Shown here: piece after piece, positions 22,841-33,236 of the stretch
Position numbering within the stretch: position 1 is the stretch's first letter
How the letters are laid out: each line of letters opens with the position of its first letter
DNA from: Lumbricus rubellus
Taxonomy: Eukaryota > Annelida > Clitellata > Crassiclitellata > Lumbricidae
Reading direction: 5' to 3'
Assembly (NCBI GenBank): GCA_945859605.1
Contig: OX243819.1
Coordinates: forward strand, 1,990,861-2,054,860
Length of the DNA: 64,000 bases
The notes under the pieces: model-generated
Seen by the model: only the letters and a program-made list of their open reading frames with translations
The model's database searches: none
Told to the model about the DNA's origin: nothing
Made by a program: the position numbers and the translations under genes

Positions 22841-23084
22841 GAATACAGTACCCTGTGTGATGTGTATTTATATTGCTTAATTATAGATCAATTTGACATG
22901 CGCAACAAGATCTTGGCATGGTAAGAAACTAAATCTGGAATGTGTTTTGGGCAATGATGACAAAATATTATAATTTTTGAAAATTATAATGAAATGACAC
23001 ATTCTGCTTCTCTGAGCCCATCATCCAGATTGTAATTTCTAAACCAGTGCTCAGCGAGTCCTGAGATCTAAGTGAATGTAAATA
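22841..23084. repeat. local duplicated non-coding unit, copy 2
   Basis: Second copy of the 21694-21940 unit, 1147 bp downstream in the same orientation. It is AT-rich at the start, with the same conserved block ATTCTGCTTCTCTGAGCCCA. Confidence 0.75.
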
Positions 23085-23180
23085 CAGTACTACTATATTA
23101 ATGTTATTGACACATAAGACAGTAGCAGACACACGGTGTGACTCACACACCTACAAAACAGAGGCTATTTGCGCGACAAA

Positions 23181-23272
23181 GGGGGGGGGAATTGTCCAGG
23201 GGTGTTCGTGTCCTAGGCTAAATCAGGGGGAAATTGTCCCGGATGGTTTTGTCCAGGGGGGATGTGGGGTCA
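23181..23272. repeat. solo array of GGACAATTTCCCCC-type units
   Basis: On the minus strand, three to four units of GGACAATT(T/C)CCCCC and relatives. The unit closely resembles the terminal unit GGACATTATCCCCC of the element at 26240-27768. No inverted partner was found nearby, so it may be a remnant end. Confidence 0.5.
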
Positions 23273-23645
23273 CTTAAGTTTGCTTAGAAGTGTTCATAAT
23301 TATTTTTTAAAGGTCGGTGATGCGTGTTGCTAAGGTTTGTCTGTGTAACTCGCAAATGCCGGGTGGGTATTCCTTGCCATGATGAATTGAATTATTGGTA
23401 TGAAAAATTATTTAAAGCTCTGATGCTTTAAATAAACACATGAGAAACAATTATTTCTGTGTCTGTGAGGTTTCACACTTGTAAGCACTAATTTTAATGA
23501 GACTTAATTTCCTGCACAATCCATTCAAAATGGCTCCATCATTTCTTAATAATCTGATCACATGTGTCACTAGTTGCTTCTTAGTAAGGCCATGATCTGT
23601 AATCAATTCTGTAGATACAGCCATGTATGACTGAAAACTTTGGCT

Positions 23646-23877
23646 GGCAATGATGAAAACACTTCTGGTATTTGAAATAAAACATTCATGAAACAGATAA
23701 TTCTGCTTCTCTGAGCCGGCTTGATACGATCACTTGTTTTGCTTTTGTAAACCCTGTTTAGTTATTTGCTGAAATGCATGAAAGTCAATGAGATTGCCAT
23801 CTCTTTTATTAATTTCAAATGACAACAGTGGCTGGCAGCAGTGTTAATCTAACACATCTAAAGGGATGTAAACCCTT
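23646..23877. repeat. local duplicated non-coding unit, copy 3 (diverged)
   Basis: Third, poorer copy of the 21694-21940 unit, retaining GGCAATGATGA, ATTCTGCTTCTCTGAGCC and GGGATGTAAACCC. 23878-24266 downstream is gene-free AT-rich sequence. Confidence 0.55.
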
Positions 23878-24266
23878 GGGGGCGGGGGGGGAATAGAATA
23901 TTTTATAAAATAAATGGTTTTTAATTGCCATTTATGTTGAAATGTTTCAACTGTTATAATTATACTGTGTTATTACTTACCATTATATGATATGGTATTA
24001 TTGACTATTTTATATGTTACTGTTCTTTTATGATGAGTATCATTTTATCGTTAGTATAATGCTTATAAAAATATCATATTTGTACAATTAAATGGTGTCT
24101 CTCCAGTGTTACCTATAAAATGTAAAATTTAAAAATGGTTGGTTCTTTGAACAATTAGTAAACCGGCATCATTACTACATGGTTTTCCAATTTGGTAGTT
24201 GAGTCCCACTTGCTTGGTTTGTGCACCAATTGTAAAAATTTGGTCAGCAATTCAAAGACACTAAGC

Positions 24267-24399
24267 CATGGTGAGAGTTGCCAAGGGTTTGGGGGTTTCA
24301 ACCCTCCAGTCTTATAACTCGATAGGAAAGTGTTTTCAGATCACAATTCCAAGTGCATCATAGTCCACCCCAAGTTATTTTTCCACAATTCTCACACTG
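24267..24399 (-). mobile_element. MITE of the CAGTGTGAGAATTGTGG family, old copy
   Basis: Reverse-orientation copy of the 41299-41455 element, ending CCACAATTCTCACACTG. The other end, CATGGTGAGAGTTGCC, has drifted. No clean target duplication remains. Confidence 0.65.
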
Positions 24400-24484
24400 G
24401 CATAAGCTGATCCAAATGCAACAAAATATATAATTATATTCGCATCTGATGTTCGTTATTAGTCCATTTGACCTCATACCCACA

Positions 24485-25090
24485 CCATATTAGCCAAATG
24501 GAAAGAGCGCTCTGCTTGTAATGCAGAGAAGACGGTTCAAGTCTCCAATCTGCTGGCAGGGTGCTCACCATTTAACGACCTTAAGCAAGGCCTTCACAAA
24601 CAATGCTTCGCGCCATTAATCTTCTGTTGTGTGGTCACATGCGCACTTAAAGGCAGAGACTAGACCAAATGCAGGCGTATTGTATTGTGTAATACTTAGG
24701 CGGGATATTTTACTCCACTGAAGCATGGTTTGAAGTAAGAAGTTAAATACATAATTACGCAAGGTCAGTTCCAACAATCTTATCTTTCAGGAGAAACCTT
24801 AAAGGTTTCCGTCATCTGAATCAACTGGTCCCTTAGCCTCCAGCCCTCCACCCTTGGCTTGTCCGTCTCCACCACTCATTCTCCTTAGCGTCTGACTCCC
24901 CGCACCTCTCATTCAAGTGTTAACGAATGGCACATAATCTCGTGTTACAAATCACGATTCAGTCATCAATCTCGTCTTCGCTGCACATTTAAGTAGACAT
25001 GACTAAGTTAACAATTGACTTTATAAAGTGCCGTAAAAGGTCACAGAAACTGGTTATATGGTAATGAACATTTTTTTGTCTCAAGTCTAC
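24485..25090 (-). repeat. downstream half of PLCXD duplication unit B, with SINE head
   Basis: 24485-24625 has a plus-strand tRNA-like head (AGCCAAATGGAAAGAGCG, GGTTCAAGTCTCC) and GCAAGGCCTTCACAAACAAT. The rest matches the sequence 3' of PLCXD A (16690-17360) in the same order, which supports a segmental tandem duplication. Confidence 0.55.
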
Positions 25091-25297
25091 GGCACAAGAC
25101 ACAAAAAGCTGCCACGTATCCGGGCTGAATCAGTTTTGGAACGCTCAATTTATAACAAAGTAGGCCTACTGTTGAGTGTTGATCCGTTTTGCGGAAATAA
25201 AATTCAATTGATGGCGGATTTTCAGTCTACTCTATGCATTTGTCTGATTTAACCATCAGTTGGTTAGAAAATCAAATTTAATAGCATAAAATGATAT

Positions 25298-28200
25298 TCA
25301 TTTAAGAAGTAAGTGATTCAGCTGGATGACCTCTCCAACATAGTTCTCGAGTTCTACGCAATCCATGATGCAGATGTTAATCCCCTCTTGGCCAGCGGTC
25401 TTTGTCTTCAGCCACTCCACAAAGGGTCTGGCCGCATCTCGCGCCAGAGTCACCTTCAGGGTCGAACATAAGTGACATACGACATATCCCGTGTCTGGTG
25501 TCAGCACACCTTGAGTGACGTAGAACGACGACATCTTTCTAGGCTGTTTGTAGTTAGCCTCAAGCTTCTTCAACAAGTCTGTGACCTGGACACTATTTGG
25601 CCATGGTGAATCGATGCTACACCCTGGCCAAAGCTGCGGAACATCCTTTCCGATGCAGTCGTGGTAGAAGACGATCAGCTGGAAAGCATGGTCTGACATA
25701 AACTTCAACGTAACTTCTTTCACATCCGTCAGAGGACAGAGTTTCGATCCAAACCGTTCAAGAACTTTACTGATTAAGCTCCGATGTGCTTCCAACGTGA
25801 CGGCATAGAAATGGTTGAAATCCAGAAGGACCACCTCTGACGTGTGACTGTCCAGAAATGAAGCAATCTCTTCCAGACAGCTTTCTATGCTAGGTCCATA
25901 CAGACCATGGACAGCATACAGCTCACTGCAGTTCGGCTTTGCCCCAACTCGAATATCAAAGTAGCGGATTCCTGCCTTGAGCTGATCGCATACGGACAGT
26001 GACTGAACTGTTGACCAGTTGTAGACGATGTTTTTGACACACGGTCCCATCTTTCCTAATGTCTGTATCACCGGCGGTTGATCAGGAGAGATGGGACCTG
26101 ATTTGTCGAGGTAGAACGTGAAAGTCTCGTGCGAACCTGGAAAGAAAATGTACAATTTAACATTAAAAATAAAAAAATTAGGCTACCATACGTTATGGTC
26201 CAGAGCCAGACTTCTCTATTTGTCTACAATGACATACACGGTGAACGGACATTATCCTCCCTGGACATTATCCCCCGGACATTACCCCCCCTCCGGACAT
26301 TATCCCCCCGGTTTTTCGTAGGACATTATCCTCCCGGACATTATCCTCCCTTCATGTACAAATCCTAGAATAGTGCCGTAACCCAGGGGTTTTCAAACTG
26401 GTCCGCGGACCCCTGGGGTCCGCGGCTTGTTGCCAAGGGGTCCGCGAAGCAGGTCCAGAAAACCATAAAAAAAGTAGTACATTTGCAATGTTTTCATTAT
26501 CATCTAAAATTATATATAAAAAATAACAGCTATAAAACAACTGAGTTATAAAAACATCTGAGCTATCTATATGGTTATTACTTACTGAAGTCTAGTAACA
26601 ACCTGTTTTTGCTCATTAAAAAAATATAATTTTTATAGGCTAATTTTACATAACATTAGTTCCTTCTGGTGCTATTTTAGTACACGTTAGTGTAATTGTG
26701 ACGTGCCAACAGAGACGCCATTGCTGCTAGACGGAATTGCTGCTATATTAAAAAAATATAATATTAATATTTTCAACGTTCTTCATAACCATGGATAAAT
26801 TTCTAGAGAGAAAAACTGATCAGAACTCCAAAGATTCTGACGACAAAGACAAATGTGAGAAAAAGGAAAAATTCTGCAAGTAGGCATATGATCCTCACTT
26901 CCCAGAGTAGGCGTACATTTCATTATGGTTTCATTGCAAACGGAACAAATTATGATTAGGCTAACCTCTTTTGTGTTATTTCATGAGTGTGCAAACTCTG
27001 TCTAATCAGGATTCAATGAAACACGTGAAATTAAAGCGACATTTAAGGACAATGCATGCAATTGCAGATGTTGCTAAAGGAATATCTCGAGCGACAAACG
27101 GAGCTGTAGGCCTAGGCTACTTAAAGCAGAAAGGTAAAATAACAGCTTTCGCCATGTGCAGTACACGAGAAAGCTCTATGTAAATCGCATTAGGCTAGTA
27201 GCATTGCGAATAGCACGAACGAGAAAGCCTCACACAATTGCGATTGGCCAAATTTATTGCATAGGCCCATGGGGGTCCGCGACCAAGCCACCACATGCTA
27301 CGGGGGTCCCCAGCTTAAAAAAGTTTGAGAACCCCTGCCGTAACCGATAAGACTTCGAAAGTTCTTAATGCCATTTAACTAGGCCCTAACTACATCTGAC
27401 CTTTCCATTCAAAATTAAATTCAATACAGTAGAGAAATGAACGAATGGGAGTCGTCTACAGTAGGTAGCCCTACGAAGGTTTGCTAACGTCATTGACGTA
27501 GGTCCAATTAGTGTCAGTAGGCAAATATTTCCTGACGTGAGGGTAGGTTAGGGCTCAGGTTCTAAAGGCGTAGTGAGGGTCGGTTAAGGTTAGTTTTAGG
27601 GTTAGTGCAGTCATTCTGCTGAAATTGAAGCTGGATTGATGAACAATAAGTGTTGTAGACTGGGGGGGGGTAATGTCCTACCCCGGGGGGGGATAATGTC
27701 CGAGGGGATAATGTCCGGGGGGGATAATGTCCGGGGGATAATGTCCAGGGGGATAATGTCCTACACCCGACATACACATGCATGCAGGCCTATCATTATT
27801 AGGCTTATAGAATATCAGTCAGTGATGGATTTGAGTTCAGCTAAGCTGAGTCCGAGTCCAAAGGAGTTCGAGTCCGTGTCACTAAGGATCGAGATCAAGT
27901 CCGAGGAAATAAATGGATTATGTAAGCAGTGAGGTATAGGCCTAAATAAGTTAGGCCTAATAAAGCATTAACTGGATTGCAATTTTTTGAAGCTGTGGCT
28001 ATTTATTCTGCCGTGCTAAGCAAAAAGACAGTAACTCAAGTTTTTCAGTTTTTGAGTTAGCACTTGTTTTCACATCCTGACAACATGTTCTATCATAAGT
28101 GGAAGCAAGGAAACGGTATCGGTCCGGGAACATGGAACAAAACGGAAACGAAATTAACAGTATCTCAAAATTGGGTCGTCGTGCTAAGCAAAAACGCAGT

Positions 28201-29806
28201 AACTTGAGTTACTGTCTTCTTGCTTAGTATTCCATGTATATTCAAGGCCGGCCGATTTACAGATATTTCAATATATCGGCTTTCAAATCACCTAGAATCG
28301 TCATCTTGGTGTCAAAACATACACATTAAAGGTCAAGGATTCCAATGGGGCCATTACAAAGTTCCTCATGACCTCAATGACGGCCATTTTGGAAAATGGC
28401 CGCCGTTGACGACCCAAAAAGAGGGATTTTTCAATATCTCGGCTTTTAGTTCACTTGGAATCGTCATTTTGGTGTCAAAACATACACATTTCGGGTCAAG
28501 GATCACAATAGGGCCATCACAAAGTCCTCTTTGACCTCAATGGCGGCCATTTTCTAAAATGGCTGACCCAACAAGAAGGATTTGTCAATATCACGGCCTT
28601 CAATTAACTTAGAATCGTCATCTTGGTGTCAAAACATACACATATCAGGTCAAGGATCCCAATAGGGCCATCACAAAGTTCCCCATGGCCTCAATGGCGG
28701 CCATTTTCCAAAATGGCGGACCCAAAAAGAGGGATTTGTTAATATCTCGGCTTTCAATTCACTTGGAATTGTCATCTTGGTGTCAAAACATGCACATTTC
28801 AGTCAGGGATCTCAATACTGCCATCACATAGTTCCCAGTGACCTCAATGACCACCATTTTTCTAAATGGCCGACCCAAAAAGAGAGATTTGCAAAATTCA
28901 CATTTTGGACGGCCATTTTGAAAATGACCGCCATTGAGGCCAGATGAAGTTTTGGGAGGCCCCATTGGAATCCTTGTCCCTAAATATGTATATTTAGGCA
29001 CCAAGATGACGATTCTAAGTGGATTTAATGCTGAGATATTAAAAAATCACGATTTTGGTCGGCCATTTTGAAAAATGGCCGCCGTTGAAGCCAGAGTTGA
29101 TTTTAGATGGCACTATTGGAATCATCGTCTCTAAATATGTATGATTAGACACTAAGACGACACTTCTAAGTTAAATAGAAGCCGAGATATTTAAAAATAT
29201 GTATATCTGCCGGCCATTTTGGAAAATGGTTGCCATTGGGGCCAGAGAGCTAATCTGCAATGACCCTATAGCCAAATATTTTTCTTAGGACATGTTCGTA
29301 GTATATACCAAATTTCATTCTTGTATCGCAAAGAGAACATTTGCTTTTCACCAGCCCTCTCTAACAAACGATGAGTTACTGCTTTCTTGCTTAGCATCGA
29401 ACCGATGTTCAATTCTTCGATACTAAGCAAAAAAGCAGTATCTCATTTTTATACTATTTTTTACACAAATTTAACGAAAAACGAGTTTAGTTCCAAAATT
29501 CAGTAGTTTATATATAACTGTTTGCAAAAATTCAGAAAGATTCTAGCTTTATTTCTGGTTGAATTAAACCGATTTCTTCTTTATCGTTTTACGCAAAATC
29601 GTCTTTTTTGAGTTACTGTCTTTTTGCTTAGCACGGCAGATTAGGCCTATAAGAAACAAATTTTCTCCACCTGGAATGGCCAACTGGTTAAGTGGAATCT
29701 CACGAAGCTGTTGAGGTAGTTTCTCTATCCATCTGGACTGATCCAAGTCATCCAACACAATCTGACTCAACTCTCCATCAAACACCGTCTCGCCAAATGC
29801 TGCCAT
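25298..29806 (-). CDS. PLCXD: PI-PLC X domain-containing protein B (PLCXD family), two exons
   Basis: Paralogue of the gene at 17734-19509. Coding exons are 29806-29671 and 26136-25298, with a 3534-bp intron (donor GTGGAG, acceptor TTTCTTTCCAG) at the same codon position and phase as in A. Spliced length is 975 nt, giving 324 residues. His48 sits in Gly-Ser-His-Glu (A has Gly-Ser-His-Asp), Asp106 and Arg108 in Gly-Ile-Arg-Tyr-Phe-Asp-Ile-Arg, and His122 in Val-His-Gly, so the X-domain active-site set is kept. The start at 29806 has A at -3 and G at +4. Like A it is a lone X domain with no signal peptide. The first 25 residues differ most between the copies; the Ile-Pro-Leu-Asn-Gln-Leu-Ala-Ile-Pro-Gly stretch is identical. 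Both frames are open and share most residues, so both are probably functional. The intron is swollen by at least three transposons and would be about 360 bp without them. Confidence 0.92.
26384..27337 (+). mobile_element. hAT element, internally degraded
   Basis: Ends CAGGGGTTTTCAAAC and GTTTGAGAACCCCTG are classical hAT termini. The perfect 8-bp target duplication CCGTAACC is at 26376-26383 and 27338-27345. Sub-terminal GGTCCGCGG/GGGGTCCGCG blocks occur on both sides. It is 954 bp long and non-autonomous, nested in element a. Confidence 0.92.
26791..27183 (+). pseudogene. remnant of a BED-finger hAT transposase
   Basis: An ATG at 26791 opens 30 codons beginning Met-Asp-Lys-Phe-Leu, as many ZBED-type hAT transposases do, ending at a stop at 26881-26883. 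Downstream (about 26990-27060) another frame reads Thr-Leu-Ser-Asn-Gln, then Lys-Leu-Lys-Arg-His-Leu, then Met-His, resembling the end of a BED zinc finger. Stops and frame changes separate the parts and the catalytic region is absent. Only the N-terminal DNA-binding portion is represented. Confidence 0.65.
28008..29639. mobile_element. 1.63-kb palindromic element, copy 1
   Basis: Ends are CTGCCGTGCTAAGCAAAAAG and its exact complement. The left part holds four to five direct units of about 135-160 bp (motifs GGTGTCAAAACATACACAT and CAATGGCGGCCATTTT); the right part holds inverted versions (for example ATTTAGGCACCAAGATGACG). The terminal motif recurs internally as two palindromic pairs (about 28170-28235 and 29365-29450). 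The flanks are ATT on both sides, so target duplication length is unresolved. No transposase. It lies in the intron of PLCXD B. Confidence 0.85.
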
Positions 29807-30152
29807 TTTCCGCGATAGCTTCAGACACCAACGGAACGTCCTTTGCACAGATGTAAAGACCTTGAAAAGATATAGTAGGATTTTCTCAAGTTATATAGTC
29901 TATCAAGTCTGTAATAGCTAGAACGCCTGCATGCAGCTGTTCTCAATTCTGCCTGTAAAGCAATAAAGACAATTACACCAAACGCAACTTTCAAAGTTCT
30001 TGAGTTGGAACCGGAGCATTGCATTATTTCCAGTTTGTGCTGCTGCTCTTCTGCTTAACCTATAGGGTGTCTCGATAGGTCGTGAACGATTTTGAATGCA
30101 GACAAATATAATATGTTACACGCATTATATTGTGGAAAGTTTTATACTGGCG

Positions 30153-30775
30153 CAGAGCCATGCGCCGACTTGAGAGTGTCGGCGGCGGCGCGCCGGTCAT
30201 TTTTGGTCGGCGGCGGCGGCGCGCCGACCAACACAAATCGGCGGCGGCGGCGCCCTCGAAATGTCGGCGGCGCGGCGCGGCGTCGAGGGATTAGTGTTCA
30301 AGCATCGCGTACTTATTTCAAAAGTTGCTACACAAGCAACCTACAATAAACAACTTTTGAGCCTTCAGTCATTGTTTTGGCAGTTATCTGGTCTTTAATC
30401 AAAATCCGTGAGAAACAATTATTCTCAGAACAGACATTCATATAGAAAAATTAAAGGCCTACAAAGACGGATTAAAAACAACTTGACAACTTTTCAAATT
30501 CAGGCCTCCAGCTTACATAACCTACTAATAGAAGTTAAAGAACTGCTTGCGCAGTGGCGGTGCTACCCGCCTATTTTACTTTTGGCCTGCCTAATAATCC
30601 TCCAAAAATACTTTGGGATTTTCAATAACTTCTTTACACTTAATTTCTTTGATCTGCTGAAGAGGCCCATTTTCTTGACGCGATCTGCTGAAATTGTGTA
30701 AAGGTACGCGTGCAGATTAATTGACTGCTGCATACAAGTACGCATACGTACATACACTCATACATGCATACATAT

Positions 30776-30807
<32 letters not shown>

Positions 30808-31293
30808 CTTACATGCATACATACATGCCTACATACATACATACATACATACATACATACATACATACATACATACATACATACATACATACATACATAC
30901 ATACATACATACAGTACTTTTTACCTTTGATGCTGCGCAAGTCAAATCAAATCACAAGATGAACAAAGTTTAAACGTTAAGCGCATTGTTCGAAAAGTCA
31001 AAAAGAGGAGGTAACATCAAATGCTTCAAAGCATTGACGCAAAATCGCCAGGAAAAATCGAAGTACGCAAGAAAAGGAATCTCATTCGCACTGACGCTAC
31101 AATTTATTTAGCGAAATCATGCAAGAGTTGAAAATTCAAGAAAAAGAAATGGACGAATCAACGTGGATCGGCGGCGCGCCGACAAATTTTCGGCGGCGGC
31201 GGCGACGCCGGCGCGCCGACCCAAAAAAGTCGGCGGCGGCGGCGCCCACGAATTGTCGGCGGCGGCGGCGCGGCGCGGCCGTCGCAGAGCTCT
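30153..31293. mobile_element. unclassified element with CGG-rich hairpin arrays
   Basis: Inserted in the mariner left repeat, with a perfect 16-bp direct repeat AAGTTTTATACTGGCG at 30137-30152 and 31294-31309. Both ends carry arrays of TCGGCGGCGGCGGCG blocks separated by short spacers, many forming hairpins with GCGCCGAC. The extreme ends (AGAGCCATGCGCCGAC and AGAGCTCTGCGACGGC, read inward) are imperfectly inverted. The middle is AT-rich with a (CATA)n run. No coding sequence recognised, and the superfamily is unknown. Confidence 0.75.
30729..30913. repeat. (CATA)n microsatellite
   Basis: About 180 bp of CATA tetramers with a few CATG variants, inside the CGG-ended element. Confidence 0.95.
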
Positions 31294-31819
31294 AAGTTTT
31301 ATACTGGCGGATAGGTTATTCAAATGAAAATGTTAATATGAAAAAATTAGATCACTACCTCACTTATTCAAATTTTAGCGCCAATTTCCGTGACGTCATC
31401 AAATTCGTGCCAAGTAAACGTCCAGTTTTGCCGCAAACAATATTGTACGACCATCATTGTTAAACCACACATAATTAATTAATACAAATTATCATTTAGT
31501 ATTTAGTAATGTTTTCTATACTCTTTATTACAGCCTCAAGTCGATTAGCCATCGAGCCAAACATATTTTTCAGAGTTGTCAGAGGTAGGCTAGGCCTATC
31601 GATGTCCATGCCTTACGAAGCCGACGTTTTAAGGTGTTCAGTGTCTGGGGTTCGGGTTCGACATAAACAGTTGGATTAACAAAACTTCATATCATTTCAA
31701 ATAAATCTTCAGTCACTTCGACTTATTACATCAACGTGATACAGGAGAAAGAGGTCAAACCGCATTCCAGCGAAGTACAGTCTGCGCTCAGTTCACAGCC
31801 ACAAAAATGTTTCATAATA

Positions 31820-32066
31820 ACGGCGAAGGATTATTTCAACAAGACGGTGCACGTGCAAACACATCAAAGGCCTCAGTCGAATGGTTGAACAAGAATATCA
31901 ATGGATAGCCTACATCTCACCGAGGGACTGGCCGCCTAATTCGCCGGATTTGTCACCAATGGAAAATGTTTGGAGTATTATGGCGGCAACTGTTTATGCC
32001 GATACCGAACCCCAAACGACCTTAAAACGTCGGCTTTGTAAGGCATGGACAATTGGACATCAATAG
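31820..32066 (+). pseudogene. Tc1/mariner transposase C-terminal fragment
   Basis: Frames with Gln-Gln-Asp-Gly-Ala-Arg-Ala and Asp-Trp-Pro-Pro-Asn-Ser-Pro-Asp-Leu-Ser-Pro-Met-Glu-Asn correspond to the second aspartate region and the last catalytic region of Tc1/mariner-type transposases. At least one frame break lies between them (near 31890-31905). The N-terminal DNA-binding part and first catalytic region are missing. It is non-functional as it stands. Confidence 0.85.
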
Positions 32067-32475
32067 GCCTACCTCTGACAACTGAGAAAAATCTATTTGG
32101 CTCGATGACTAATCGACTTGAGGCTGTAATAAAGAGTAAAGGAAGCATTATTAAATACGAAGTGATAATTTGTATTATATAATTATGTGTGGATTAACAA
32201 TGATGGTCGTAGGCCTACAATATTGTTTGCGGCAAAACTGGACGTTTCATTGGCACGAATTTGATGACGTCACGGAAATTGGCGCTATAATTTGATTAAA
32301 TGAGCTAGTGATCTAATTTTTTTATATTAACATTTTCATTTGAATAACCTATCCGCCAGTATAAAACTTTTCACATTATATTGTGTATAACATATATTTG
32401 TCTGCATTCAAAATCGTTCACGACCTATCGAGACACCCTAGCCTATATAATTAAGCTCGGAATTTTTATTGGTGT

Positions 32476-32621
32476 CCCATGGACGCATCGTTAATTTATT
32501 TGTGCGTCCATCCATAGGCCTAACAGCCCTAACTAGGCTACGGGCGTCCATGGACGCATTACCTTCATTATTGTGCGTCCGGCGTCAAAATTTGTGCATC
32601 CCGAACGCACGGACGCACACT
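32476..32621. repeat. TGCGTCC/GGACGCA repeats
   Basis: Several direct and inverted copies of TGCGTCC, including the palindrome GCGTCCATGGACGC. It abuts element c on its left and may be another short terminal array, but no boundary was found. Confidence 0.4.
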
Positions 32622-33232
32622 GGTTTACTGTCAATACCGCGCATACAATACCGCGCACACAACACCGCGCACACAATACCGCGATTTTCAATACCGTGCA
32701 CGATCGTTACCGCGCACGATCGATACCGCGAATTTGTTCAATCCAGGTTATATTTCACACCTATAAATACCTCCATCCAGCTTCTATTTCTCGCTCGTTA
32801 TTTTCGTCAATCCAGCTTCTATTTCATATATAAAAGTACCCTCATCCAGCTTCCATTTCTCATGCTTTATTTTCGTCAATCCAGCATCTATTTCAGACAT
32901 AGAAGTACATTAATCCAGCTCTTATTCCCATGCTTTATTTTCGTTAATCCAGCTTCTGTTTTATATATATAAAAATACCCTCATCCAGCTTCCGTTTCTC
33001 ATGCTATATTTTTGTCAACCCAGCTTCTATTTGACACATAGAAATACCATCATCCAGCTCGTATTTATATGTATTTATAAGTCTGAAATAGAAGCTGGAT
33101 TGACGAAAATAAAGCATGAGAAATAAGAGCTGGATGAAGGTTTTTCTATGTCTGATAAAAAAGCTGGATTGAACAAATTCGCTGTATCGATGTGTGCGCG
33201 GTGTTGTGTGCGCGGTATTGTGTGCGCGCTAT
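32622..33232. mobile_element. foldback-type element c, ACCGCGCACACAAT terminal arrays
   Basis: The left array (32633-32730) of AATACCGCGCACACAAC-type units is inverted at 33177-33230. Between them are alternating ATCCAGCTTCTATTTC and ATCCAGCTTCCATTTC repeats (32740-33070), then two in reverse. The left edge reads GGTTTACTG, matching the GG start of its relatives. The right edge has no clear CC, and no target duplication was found, so that end may be truncated. Confidence 0.65.
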
Positions 33233-33236
33233 CTAG

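Larger units (their letters stand above)
26240..27768. mobile_element. foldback-type element a, GGACATTATCCCCC terminal arrays
   Basis: Flanked by a perfect 9-bp direct repeat GACATACAC (26231-26239, 27769-27777). The left end (26240-26353) is a short array of GGACATTATCC(C/T)CC units; the right end (27661-27768) is the inverted array. Inner right sequence (about 27530-27660) carries a module also found in element e (62555-62668). A hAT copy has inserted at 26384-27337. No transposase of its own is seen. It lies in the intron of PLCXD B. Confidence 0.8.
30065..32438. mobile_element. Tc1/mariner relic, rearranged
   Basis: Terminal inverted repeats start GGGTGTCTCGATAGGTCGTG and are flanked by TA on both sides, the Tc1/mariner target. 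The inverted repeat is far longer than normal: 31294-31669 is the reverse complement of about 31990-32386 and includes coding sequence of the transposase 3' end. The left end thus looks like an inverted duplicate of the right end. A 1141-bp insertion (30153-31293) interrupts the left repeat. Without it the relic is about 1.2 kb. Confidence 0.88.

Noticed and set aside
28783..29004. 73-codon frame shared by the two palindromic elements (also 54599-54820)
   Set aside because: Its conservation is explained by the near identity of the two element copies; it lies in repeated hairpin units and matches no protein family.
32469..32972. 167-codon frame across element c and its left flank
   Set aside because: It reads through TGCGTCC repeats, the ACCGCGCACACA array and ATCCAGCTTC repeats; no protein signal.
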